From assembly GCA_023511675.1 (NCBI GenBank), contig JAIMBC010000008.1:1-47563 (forward strand): 47,563 nt of DNA, given 5' to 3'. The stretch comes from Pirellulales bacterium. GTDB lineage: Bacteria; Planctomycetota; Planctomycetia; Pirellulales; JAIMBC01. Numbering within the stretch: position 1 is the first letter of the stretch; every line of letters begins with the position of its first letter. The translations under genes were made by a program, and so were the position numbers. The notes under the pieces were generated by a model. The model was not told where the DNA came from and ran no database searches. It worked only from the letters and a program-made list of their open reading frames with translations. Shown in pieces: positions 39,584 to 47,563 of this stretch.

Positions 39584-41824
39584 GTGGTCACCCTTGCTGA
39601 CAGTTTGCTCTCCAGCACGGCACGCAAGCTGGCCCTGCGCAAACGGCCCGACCTGACCGCGCGCCAGCATCGCTATCAGGGGCGAGCGTACTGGGTGGTC
39701 AAGGAGCCGGTAGGGCTGAACTACTTCCGCTTCCAGGAAGAAGAGTTCTTCATCTTGCAGCTCCTCGACGGGAACGTGAGCCTGGACGACCTCAAACAGG
39801 CCTTCGAGGCCGCGTTCCCCCCGCAAAAAATCAGCGTGGAAGAGCTGCAACAGTTCCTCGGCCTGCTCCACAAGAGCGGCCTGGTGATTGCCGACGTGCC
39901 CGGCCAGGGCCGCCAGCTCAAGCTCCGGCGAGACGAACGCGTCCGCAAGGAATGGACGGCACGCTTCACCAATCTGCTCGCCATCCGTTTCAAGGGCATC
40001 GATCCGGAAGCGATCCTCAACTGGCTGCACCCCAAGCTGGCCTGGATGTACACGCCGCCGGCCGTGGCCTGCTGCCTGCTGCTGATGCTCTCGGCCATCC
40101 TGCTGGTGCTGGTGCAATTCGACGAGTTCCGCTCCCGCCTGCCGACCTTTCACCAGTTCTTCACGCTTCAGAATGCCATCTGGCTCTCCATCGCCCTGGC
40201 GGCCACCAAAGTGCTGCACGAGTTCGGCCACGGCCTCACCTGCAAACACTTCGGCGGCGAATGTCACGAAATGGGCGTGATGATCCTGGTGCTTACCCCC
40301 TGCCTGTACTGCAATGTCTCCGACTCCTGGATGCTGCCCAACAAGTGGCATCGCGCGTACATCGGAGCCGCCGGCATGTACGTCGAGCTGATCATCGCTT
40401 CCATCTGCACCTGGATCTGGTGGTACAGCGACCCCCATACCCTGCTCAACCAACTCTGCCTGAGCACCATGTTCGTCTGCTCCGTCAGCACCGTGATCTT
40501 CAACAGCAACCCGCTGCTGCGCTATGACGGCTACTACATCCTCTCCGACCTCATCGAAATCCCCAACCTGCGGCAAAAAGCCACCGACATCCTGGCACGC
40601 AAGCTCAGCGACTGGTGCCTGGGGCTCGAACTGCCCGACGACCCCTTCCTCCCGCAACGCAACCAGTTCTTCTTCGCCCTCTACAGCGTGGCCGCCGCCA
40701 TTTACCGCTGGGTGGTCGTGTTCTCCATCATCTGGTTCCTCTACCGCATCTGGCAGCCCTATCGCCTGGAAGTGATCGGACAAGCTATGGCCCTGGTGGC
40801 CCTGTATGGGCTGTTTCTGCACCCCCTGTACAAGATGTACAAGTTCCTCAGCGTGCCTGGGAGGTTGGATCGCGTGAAGAAGGCCCGACTGTTCGGTACG
40901 ATCGGCGTGGTGGCGGTCCTGGCGGCAGCCGTGTGCCTGGTCCCGCTCCCCAACCGAGTGTTCTGCCCGCTGGAGGTGGAAGCACGCGACGCGCAAAGCG
41001 TGTACGTAGGCATGCCCGGCGGTACGCTCGAAAAGGTATATGTCCAGCCGGGACAGCGCGTGCGGCCCGGCAAGGTGCTGGCACAACTTGTCAACCTCGA
41101 TCTCGACTTGCAAATTGCCACGCTGGAGGGAGAGCTGGCCCATTACGAGGCGGAGCGAGCCAGCCTGCTGAACGCACGGTACGATAGTCCCTCGGCGGGC
41201 CTCCGCTTGCAGACGGTGGAAAGAGCCATCGAGAGCACGCGCAAGCTGTTGCAGCAGCGGCAAGAGGACAAAAAGCGCCTGCGGCTGGTAGCCCAGCAGG
41301 CCGGCGCCGTGCTGCCCCCGCCCGAGGTGCCACAAAAACCCGCGGCCGAAGGGGAGCTGCCCCATTGGTACGGCACACCCCTCGATCCACGCAACCTCGG
41401 CTGCTACCTGGAAGAGGGCCAGCTCTTCTGCCTGGTGGGAGATCCCACACGTCTGCAAGCCATCCTGATCATCCCGCAAGAGGAGGTGGAGTTCGTCTCC
41501 GTCGGCCAACGCGTCTCGCTGCGATTGGACGATCTGCCCGGGCAGGAGTTTCCCGGAGTCATCGAAGAGATTTCTCAGATCGACCTGAAGGTGACGCCGC
41601 GCCACTCCTCGAACAAGGCGCAGGGAGAGGTGCCGTCAAAGACGGACGAGTCGGGCGTGGAGCGGCCGCTGAATATCTCGTTTCAGGCCAAGGTGTACCT
41701 AGACAACCCGGACGGATTGGTGCGTCTGGGTTTCCGCGGCAAGGCCAAGATCTACGCGCGCTGGCAAACGCTGGCCCAGCGCGCCTGGCGGTTTGTCAAC
41801 CGCACCTTCCACTTCCTGCTCTAG
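39584..41824 (+). CDS. PqqD-like N-terminal region + M50 (site-2-protease-like) zinc metallopeptidase + C-terminal HlyD region
   Basis: VLHEFGHGLTCKHFGGECHEMGVMILVLTPCLYCNV, FNSNPLLRYDGYYILSDLIEIPNLR; YVGMPGGTLEKVYVQPGQRVRPGKVLAQLVN; GTG start. Confidence 0.88.
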   Translation: MVTLADSLLSSTARKLALRKRPDLTARQHRYQGRAYWVVKEPVGLNYFRFQEEEFFILQLLDGNVSLDDLKQAFEAAFPPQKISVEELQQFLGLLHKSGLVIADVPGQGRQLKLRRDERVRKEWTARFTNLLAIRFKGIDPEAILNWLHPKLAWMYTPPAVACCLLLMLSAILLVLVQFDEFRSRLPTFHQFFTLQNAIWLSIALAATKVLHEFGHGLTCKHFGGECHEMGVMILVLTPCLYCNVSDSWMLPNKWHRAYIGAAGMYVELIIASICTWIWWYSDPHTLLNQLCLSTMFVCSVSTVIFNSNPLLRYDGYYILSDLIEIPNLRQKATDILARKLSDWCLGLELPDDPFLPQRNQFFFALYSVAAAIYRWVVVFSIIWFLYRIWQPYRLEVIGQAMALVALYGLFLHPLYKMYKFLSVPGRLDRVKKARLFGTIGVVAVLAAAVCLVPLPNRVFCPLEVEARDAQSVYVGMPGGTLEKVYVQPGQRVRPGKVLAQLVNLDLDLQIATLEGELAHYEAERASLLNARYDSPSAGLRLQTVERAIESTRKLLQQRQEDKKRLRLVAQQAGAVLPPPEVPQKPAAEGELPHWYGTPLDPRNLGCYLEEGQLFCLVGDPTRLQAILIIPQEEVEFVSVGQRVSLRLDDLPGQEFPGVIEEISQIDLKVTPRHSSNKAQGEVPSKTDESGVERPLNISFQAKVYLDNPDGLVRLGFRGKAKIYARWQTLAQRAWRFVNRTFHFLL

Positions 41825-41873
41825 CACCGCCCGCGGCCCGCGCTGGCGGCGTCTCAGAACGCGGACTCTTCAA

Positions 41874-41946
41874 ACGCAAAACCGCAAAGACGCGAAGACG
41901 CAAGCGGTGCGTGCACTTACTTTGCGCCCTTGCGTCTTGGCGTTCT
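41874..41946. repeat. Imperfect inverted repeat of the CGCAAAGACGCGAAGACGC type
   Basis: Left arm ACGCAAAACCGCAAAGACGCGAAGACGCAAG; right arm ACTTTGCGCCCTTGCGTCTTGGCGTTCT; 50 bp after the M50 stop codon. Confidence 0.65.
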
Positions 41947-42324
41947 CTGCTCATTTCCACGTCAGGCGTCAACAACTCGCCAGACCTCAGGCGCAACAGC
42001 GCGTCGCGGAGGCTCCTCGATTGACCCATCGCCTCCAGCGTCTTGTACCGCCGCCAGCACCAGGGGCGACCTCGCGGCAGCCGCAGCCTGCCTGCCATCA
42101 AAGCTTATGCCAGCGGCTTCTCTTATCTATTCTCACGCCTCCAGCCATACCTCTCACCTTATGCACCTTGCCAGGTAAGCACGTCGCCCGTGCCATCTGT
42201 GAGCTGTGGCTGCAACAAGGCCGCCCGTATGGACGATATCGACTGCAAGGCTTGCCCGAAGTGCGATCTTACCGCACCTTCACGGGTGCAGGCCGCTGCT
42301 CGTGGGGAAGACGACGTGCCTGCC

Positions 42325-44817
42325 ATGAAAGACGGTCCCCGCCCGCTCGGGCGGGTGCGCCAGCGTACTCCGCGGCCATTTTACAGCCGCATGGCCTTCC
42401 GCATCCTGCTGCTGGTGGCCTTTGCGTGGCCGTTCTGTTTCTCCGGAGCCTTTCGCGCGCTGATCAACAAGCGTGACGATGTGGCGAGCTGGCTGCCGGC
42501 ACGCTATCCCGAAACGCGCCTGCTGCAATGGTTTCAGCAGCATTTTGCTGACGAGCAGTTCATCCTGGTTTCCTGGGAGGGCTGTACGCTGGGCGAGTCG
42601 GCCGCGGAGGACGATCAACGCTTGCGGCTGCTGGTGAAGAAGCTGTTTCCCACGGTGAGTAACGAGGAGTTGGCCGCTCGACGTGCGCCGCCCCAGTACT
42701 TCAAGAAGGCGATCACCGGTCGTGATGCCATCCAGCGATTGACCAGCCCTCCCATCAAGCTGGCGGAACTGGAGGCGCGGCAGCGGCTGCGCGGCTCGCT
42801 GGTGGGACGGGATCTCAAGCAGACCTGCCTGCTCTTGGTGCTGTCCAGCGAAGGGATGCAAGACGTGCGCAAGACCGTGGCGCACGTTCGCCGGGTTGCC
42901 TGTGGAGAGTGCGGCATCCCCGAGGCGGATCTGCACATGGGTGGGCCTCCGGTGGATAACGCCGCCATCGATGAGGCGGGGCAGACCAGTCTGTATCGCG
43001 TGGCGGGACTGGCCGTGCTGATCGGCTCGATCATCTCGTGGTGGTGCCTGCGGAGCGCGCGGCTGATCTTGATGGTGTTCGCAGGCGGATTGATGGCGGG
43101 CGCCGCCAGCATGGCCATTGTGTGGTTTTCCGGCGGCACGCTGAACGCCATTTTGCTGACCATGCCGTCGCTGGTGTACGTAGCCACAATCTCCGGCGCC
43201 ATCCATTTGGCCAATTACTACCGAGACGAACTGCGTCGCGGGGTGAGTCCCGAGGAGGCGCCGGGGCGTGCCATGCAGCATGCCTGGCTGCCGCTGTGCC
43301 TGGCTACGCTCACCACGGCCACCGGCCTGCTCACGCTCTGTTACAGCGAGCTGGTGCCCATCCAGAACTTCGGCCTGTATTCGGCGATCGGGGTGGTGGT
43401 CAGTGCCGTGATCCTGTTCTTGTATCTGCCCGCCGCGTTCCAGCTCTGGCCCTTGCAGCCGCAGCAAGAAGAGCAAGAGGCTCTCTTCGATCCCTTTCTC
43501 TCCAAGCGTTGGCGGCTGGTGGGCTGGGGCGTGATCCACAGGCACTGGCTGGCTGCTTTCGCCACACTTGCCATCCTGGCTGCCTGCGGCTACGGCATGA
43601 CCCGCATCAAGACCTCGATCCATCTGATGCGGCTGTTTCCGCCCGATGCCCGCATTCTGGCGGACTACCGCTGGCTAGAGGAACGCCTGGGCGAGCTGGT
43701 GCCGCTGGAAGTGGTCGTGAAGATCAACCAGGATCCCGCCGTCTGCCCTCTGAACTTCCTGGAACGGATGGAGCTGGTGGGGCGCATTCAGCAGCAGATG
43801 CAGAACGTGCCGGAAGTCGGCAGCAGCCTGTCGGCCGTGACCTTTGCACCGCGGCTGCCCCGTCCCGAAGACTACCGCCGCAAGGGCGGCATTCTGGGCA
43901 CGCTGCGCCGCATGGCCGTGCGCGATGAGTACCAGACCGCACGCCGGATGTACAACCAGAAACTATCGGAGCACCGCCATGAGTATCTCGAAGAGGACTA
44001 TCTGGCGGAGGAGGCCGGCCACGACCTGTGGCGGATCAGTGCACGCGTCGGCGCCTTGCAAGATGTGGATTACGGGCAGGTCATGGCTGACATCCGGCAG
44101 GCCGTGGAACCGGTGTTTGCCGAGTTGCGCCAGCAGGGCGTGCAGGGGATCGAGCCTATTTATACGGGCCTGGTGCCGCTGGTGTACAAGGCGCAGCGCT
44201 CGCTGATGGACGGTTTGGTGTTCGGATTCGTCACGGACTTCATCCTGATCACGCTGGTGATGATGCTGGCCGTCAGGGACTGGTCGGCTGGGCTGATTCT
44301 GGCGCTGCCCAGCATCTTCCCGGCGGTGGTGGTGTTCGGGCTGATGGGCTGGCTGGGAATCGTCGTCGATATTGGCACGGTGATGGCTCCCAGCGTGGCA
44401 CTGGGGGTCACCGTGGACGACGTGGTGCACTTCATGCTCAAGTGCCGCCGCGGTTTAAAGGAGGGTCGGTCTCGCCGGTCGTCGGTGATGCTGGCGTACA
44501 AGGGGTGTGCCCGGGCCATGTACCAGAGCTGGGGAGTGATTGGGCTGGGCCTGTCAGTATTTGCCCTCAGCCCCTTTACACCCACGCAGCGCTTCGGCTA
44601 CCTGATGGTCTCGCTGCTCACGGCGGCGCTGGTGGGCAATCTGGTGCTGCTGCCGGCGCTGCTCTCCGGCCCGCTGGGTGCCCTCTTCGGCCGCCGTTAT
44701 CGCAGGCTACGCTGGCAACGCTTGCAGCTTTGGCGAGAAGAGGCGCGGGCACACTGCGACACGCCGGGGCCCCAGCTCATTCACCTGGAAATGCTGCGCC
44801 GGAGCAAGACGGCGTGA
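42325..44817 (+). CDS. MMPL/RND-superfamily (SSD-like) transporter
   Basis: Multiple TM helices: FRILLLVAFAWPFCFSGAF, VAGLAVLIGSIISWWCLRSARLILMVFAGGLMAGAASMAIVWF, VMAPSVALGVTVDDVVHFMLKCRRGLKEG. Alternative in-frame start at 42229. Confidence 0.88.
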   Translation: MKDGPRPLGRVRQRTPRPFYSRMAFRILLLVAFAWPFCFSGAFRALINKRDDVASWLPARYPETRLLQWFQQHFADEQFILVSWEGCTLGESAAEDDQRLRLLVKKLFPTVSNEELAARRAPPQYFKKAITGRDAIQRLTSPPIKLAELEARQRLRGSLVGRDLKQTCLLLVLSSEGMQDVRKTVAHVRRVACGECGIPEADLHMGGPPVDNAAIDEAGQTSLYRVAGLAVLIGSIISWWCLRSARLILMVFAGGLMAGAASMAIVWFSGGTLNAILLTMPSLVYVATISGAIHLANYYRDELRRGVSPEEAPGRAMQHAWLPLCLATLTTATGLLTLCYSELVPIQNFGLYSAIGVVVSAVILFLYLPAAFQLWPLQPQQEEQEALFDPFLSKRWRLVGWGVIHRHWLAAFATLAILAACGYGMTRIKTSIHLMRLFPPDARILADYRWLEERLGELVPLEVVVKINQDPAVCPLNFLERMELVGRIQQQMQNVPEVGSSLSAVTFAPRLPRPEDYRRKGGILGTLRRMAVRDEYQTARRMYNQKLSEHRHEYLEEDYLAEEAGHDLWRISARVGALQDVDYGQVMADIRQAVEPVFAELRQQGVQGIEPIYTGLVPLVYKAQRSLMDGLVFGFVTDFILITLVMMLAVRDWSAGLILALPSIFPAVVVFGLMGWLGIVVDIGTVMAPSVALGVTVDDVVHFMLKCRRGLKEGRSRRSSVMLAYKGCARAMYQSWGVIGLGLSVFALSPFTPTQRFGYLMVSLLTAALVGNLVLLPALLSGPLGALFGRRYRRLRWQRLQLWREEARAHCDTPGPQLIHLEMLRRSKTA

Positions 44818-44902
44818 GCCGCGGCGCCCTTCAACCGCCGGCCGGCCGTGTGATACAACAGTCGCTGCCACGGCCTTCCTGGCAACGGCCGTAAAGTTCG
44901 CC

Positions 44903-45640
44903 ATGGCTCGCAGGCCTCGACCGCAAGAAATCGCTCCGCCCCTCTCATCCAGCACAACTTCTGCTGGCGGCGCCGCCGATGCCGGCCTCTCTCTGGACGC
45001 GCTCAGCGAGGCCTTCGCCGGCATGCTGCAAGCCGCCGAACCATATGCCCCTCCGCCCCTGCGCACGACGGCCGGCACGGACGATGCCGAGCCGCCCCCC
45101 TCTGCGGATGACGATGGCGAGGTCTCTCCCCGCTCGATCGTTGAGGCAATGCTGTTCGTCGGCCTGCCCGATGGCCGGCCCCTCACTGCCCGGCAGATGG
45201 CGGCACTGATGCGCGGCGTGCGCCCCGCTGAGGTCGATGAACTGGTGCGCGAGCTGCGCGAGCAGTACGTTGCCAACAACTGCCCCTACGAAATCGCCAG
45301 CGTGGCGGAGGGATATCGGATGCAACTGCGCAGCGAATACTCCCGCATCCGAGACAAGCTGCAAGGCCGCACACGGCAGGCACGCCTCTCTGCCGCTGCC
45401 ATCGAGGTGCTTTCCCTGGCAGCGTACAAGGGCCCCCTGACCGCTGACGAGGTTTCGAACCTGCGGGGCAGCGCCAGCGGACATTTGCTGGCACAACTGG
45501 TGCGCCGGCGTCTGCTGGCCATTGACCGCAGAGGCAACAAGCCCCGCTATACGGTCACGCAACGCTTCCTCGACCTTTTCGGCCTGGATAGCCTCCAGGA
45601 CCTGCCTCAGCCCGACGGCCCTTCTGCCGCCGCACCCTAG
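44903..45640 (+). CDS. scpB: SMC-Scp complex subunit ScpB
   Basis: SPRSIVEAMLFVGLPDGRPLTARQMAALMRGVRPAEVDELVRELREQY...LSAAAIEVLSLAAYKGPLTADEVSNLRG...RGNKPRYTVTQRFLDLFGLDSLQDLP. Confidence 0.88.
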   Translation: MARRPRPQEIAPPLSSSTTSAGGAADAGLSLDALSEAFAGMLQAAEPYAPPPLRTTAGTDDAEPPPSADDDGEVSPRSIVEAMLFVGLPDGRPLTARQMAALMRGVRPAEVDELVRELREQYVANNCPYEIASVAEGYRMQLRSEYSRIRDKLQGRTRQARLSAAAIEVLSLAAYKGPLTADEVSNLRGSASGHLLAQLVRRRLLAIDRRGNKPRYTVTQRFLDLFGLDSLQDLPQPDGPSAAAP

Positions 45641-45853
45641 GCACGCCCCGCCGCGTCGCCCACGTGGCCAGCGTCCCTCCTGCTCTGTCCGGCTGGCGCG
45701 GGAACGTTGTCACCGCACATCAGCCTATGCCGGCCCAAGAATTGCCTGCCCGGCTCGCGCGGGAACAGCGAACCGGCCGCGCACGGGCGGCTGAGACCCA
45801 CCTCTGCCAGATTCTCGCCACGCTTTCCGGCTCTCTCTCCCCGCTGGGTCCCT

Positions 45854-47218
45854 CTATGCCAAAGCCTGGGTCGCCACCGCCGATGGGGCGGGCCGAGCTG
45901 CCGGCGCCATCATCACCGTGGTAAAGTAGCTCTGCACCGCACGATCGAAATACTCCGGCCGCATCTCCAGCGGCAGATCGTTGTACACGCAGTAATTGCG
46001 AATCTGGCCCAACAGGTCGCGCGGATGGCAGCGCCGCAACCGCCTGCCAACTGCAAAGTAGTGCCGAGCTAGCAGATCATCGACCACCTCCGGAGCATAG
46101 GCAAAGCCCATGGCGGCACACCAGCGGGCAAAAAGCTGGTGGAACTCCTCCGGCGGCGGGTCGGTCACGTGAATCTTGTAAGGAATGCGGCGCAAGAACG
46201 CTTCGTCTACCAGGTCGGCCGGATCTAGATTGGTGGAAAACAGGATCAGCTGATCGAACGGCACCTGAATCTTCTTGCCCGAGGCCAGCGTCAGAAAGTC
46301 ATACCGCTTCTCCAGCGGCACGATCCAGCGGTTGAGCAGCTCGCACGGCTGCACGCGCTGCCGGCCAAAGTCGTCGATCAAAAGCGAGCCGCAATTGCTC
46401 TTGAGCTGCAAGGGCGCCTCGCTCACGTTGCTCTTGGGGTCGTGGCGGATCTCGAGGCTGTCGAGAGTCAGCTCGCCCCCGGCGATGACCGTGGGGCGGC
46501 GGATCTTCACCCAGCGGCGGTCATGGTCCGCACGCTTCAACACGCTGTCCCCGCCTTCAGCGACCGCCTCGTGATACGCCGGATCGTACAGCTTGATGAG
46601 CTGCCCGTCTTCCACCAGCGTCCGCGGGATCCAGACGTGTTGGCCAAAACAGCGGGTGATCCGCTCCGCCAAGGTCGTCTTCCCGTTGCCGGGAGCCCCG
46701 TACAGGAACAGCCCAGCACCCGAATTGATCGCCGGCCCCAGAGCATCAAACAACACAGGATCGATGGTGATGTCGCTAAACGCCTGCTCGAGCTGCGCCC
46801 GACGCGGCGCCTCCGCCCGGATCGACTGAGCCTCCACCGACAGCACATACTCCTCCAGCGGAACCGGCGCGGGACCCACATAAGCGCAGGCCTCCGTAAA
46901 CAACTGCGCCCGCTGGCGGCCCTGGTCGGTCAGGGCATAGTAATAGTCATTCAGCGGGGCCGCCCCCGTATGGGTCACGAATTGCCGTTGGCGCAGTCGC
47001 TGCAACTCCCCCTCCAGCACTCCGTAAGGCAGGCAGAGCCGCTCGGCCAGCGTGCGCCCGCTGGCCTGCCCGCCCGCCAGCAAATGCTTGCATATCAAAC
47101 TCTCCACCAACGGCTCGCTCAGCCCCGTTTCGGCCAACGTGCTCGGCTCAGCCGGCTTGAACGTCTCCTCGGCCAGGATCGCGGCCAGTAGATTTCCCTG
47201 CTCAAGAGTGGCAACCAT
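45854..47218 (-). CDS. AAA-family ATPase with N-terminal helical/winged-helix-like region
   Basis: Walker A LYGAPGNGKTTLAERI, Walker B CGSLLIDDFGRQ, sensor LILFSTNLDPADLVDEAFLRRI; start MVATLEQGNLL. Confidence 0.85.
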   Translation of the reverse strand: MVATLEQGNLLAAILAEETFKPAEPSTLAETGLSEPLVESLICKHLLAGGQASGRTLAERLCLPYGVLEGELQRLRQRQFVTHTGAAPLNDYYYALTDQGRQRAQLFTEACAYVGPAPVPLEEYVLSVEAQSIRAEAPRRAQLEQAFSDITIDPVLFDALGPAINSGAGLFLYGAPGNGKTTLAERITRCFGQHVWIPRTLVEDGQLIKLYDPAYHEAVAEGGDSVLKRADHDRRWVKIRRPTVIAGGELTLDSLEIRHDPKSNVSEAPLQLKSNCGSLLIDDFGRQRVQPCELLNRWIVPLEKRYDFLTLASGKKIQVPFDQLILFSTNLDPADLVDEAFLRRIPYKIHVTDPPPEEFHQLFARWCAAMGFAYAPEVVDDLLARHYFAVGRRLRRCHPRDLLGQIRNYCVYNDLPLEMRPEYFDRAVQSYFTTVMMAPAARPAPSAVATQALA

Positions 47219-47563
47219 GGCAAGAATGCGGGGGTATATACTTGCGGACGCTGCGCCTGCCCAGTCACGGTGTTGGACGAGAGGGCCGCATTCCAAGTGT
47301 AGTTTGTACTAGGGTACGCGGCGGCAAACATCTGTAGGAACGCCTACCGCCCCGTTCCACCCAAATCTGCAATCGTAACCCATTGGCCCCCAACGAGATG
47401 AGCCGTAACTTTCCATCCAGGCCCGCGCTGGCACCCTGCTGGCCATGCAAGCTGCGGCTCGCCGTGGCGAAGGATAGGGGCAGAGCAGTCCTGGCGTGGT
47501 TTCTCCAAAAACACAGGCTCTTCCGGTTTTAGGTGCAGAACGCGAGAAAGACGGCCTTTAGGC

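Noticed and set aside
39530-41605. 691-aa minus-strand ORF
   Set aside because: Antisense shadow of the M50/HlyD gene, which has intact catalytic motifs.
42280-43623. 447-aa minus-strand ORF
   Set aside because: Antisense to the MMPL gene; no domain signature.
1-47563. Search by eye for tRNA, tmRNA, RNase P, SRP RNA, CRISPR arrays, transposases and riboswitch motifs
   Set aside because: No characteristic conserved boxes, regular repeat-spacer pattern or transposase motif found; an Infernal/tRNAscan run would be needed for certainty.

Overview
This is a high-GC bacterial chromosomal window that looks like Planctomycetota. That assignment is inferred from family content: STPK-TPR kinases, a GAF/HlyD + HlyD + M50 cluster, and a response regulator with an N-terminal excisionase-type HTH. 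I support about 26 protein-coding genes plus one partial gene at the left edge. They include a two-component pair, mnmG, a Rieske protein, an MBL hydrolase, a UDPGP-family uridylyltransferase, a GNAT, a cytochrome c, an ACT protein, def, fmt, two Ser/Thr kinases, a VWA protein, a giant TPR protein, a secreted protein with an internal duplication, an FHA protein overlapping a DUF255 thioredoxin-like protein, a metallophosphoesterase, infA, a PLP Cys/Met enzyme, an exporter-like cluster, an MMPL/RND protein, scpB and an AAA ATPase. I saw no tRNA, rRNA, CRISPR array, transposase or prophage. The most interesting locus is 36.5-41.8 kb: a membrane-anchored GAF-HlyD protein, a periplasmic HlyD adaptor, and a PqqD-like/M50-protease/HlyD fusion with intact HEFGH and NPLLRYDG motifs and no adjacent ABC ATPase. 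Other notable signals are degenerate dispersed palindromic repeats (22.45 kb, 41.88 kb), a strong hairpin at 3.35 kb, a near-consensus sigma70 promoter far upstream of the response regulator, a non-RD kinase, and a coding-like in-frame extension plus direct repeat after the VWA stop codon. All calls come from reading the sequence and supplied ORFs; no searches were run.
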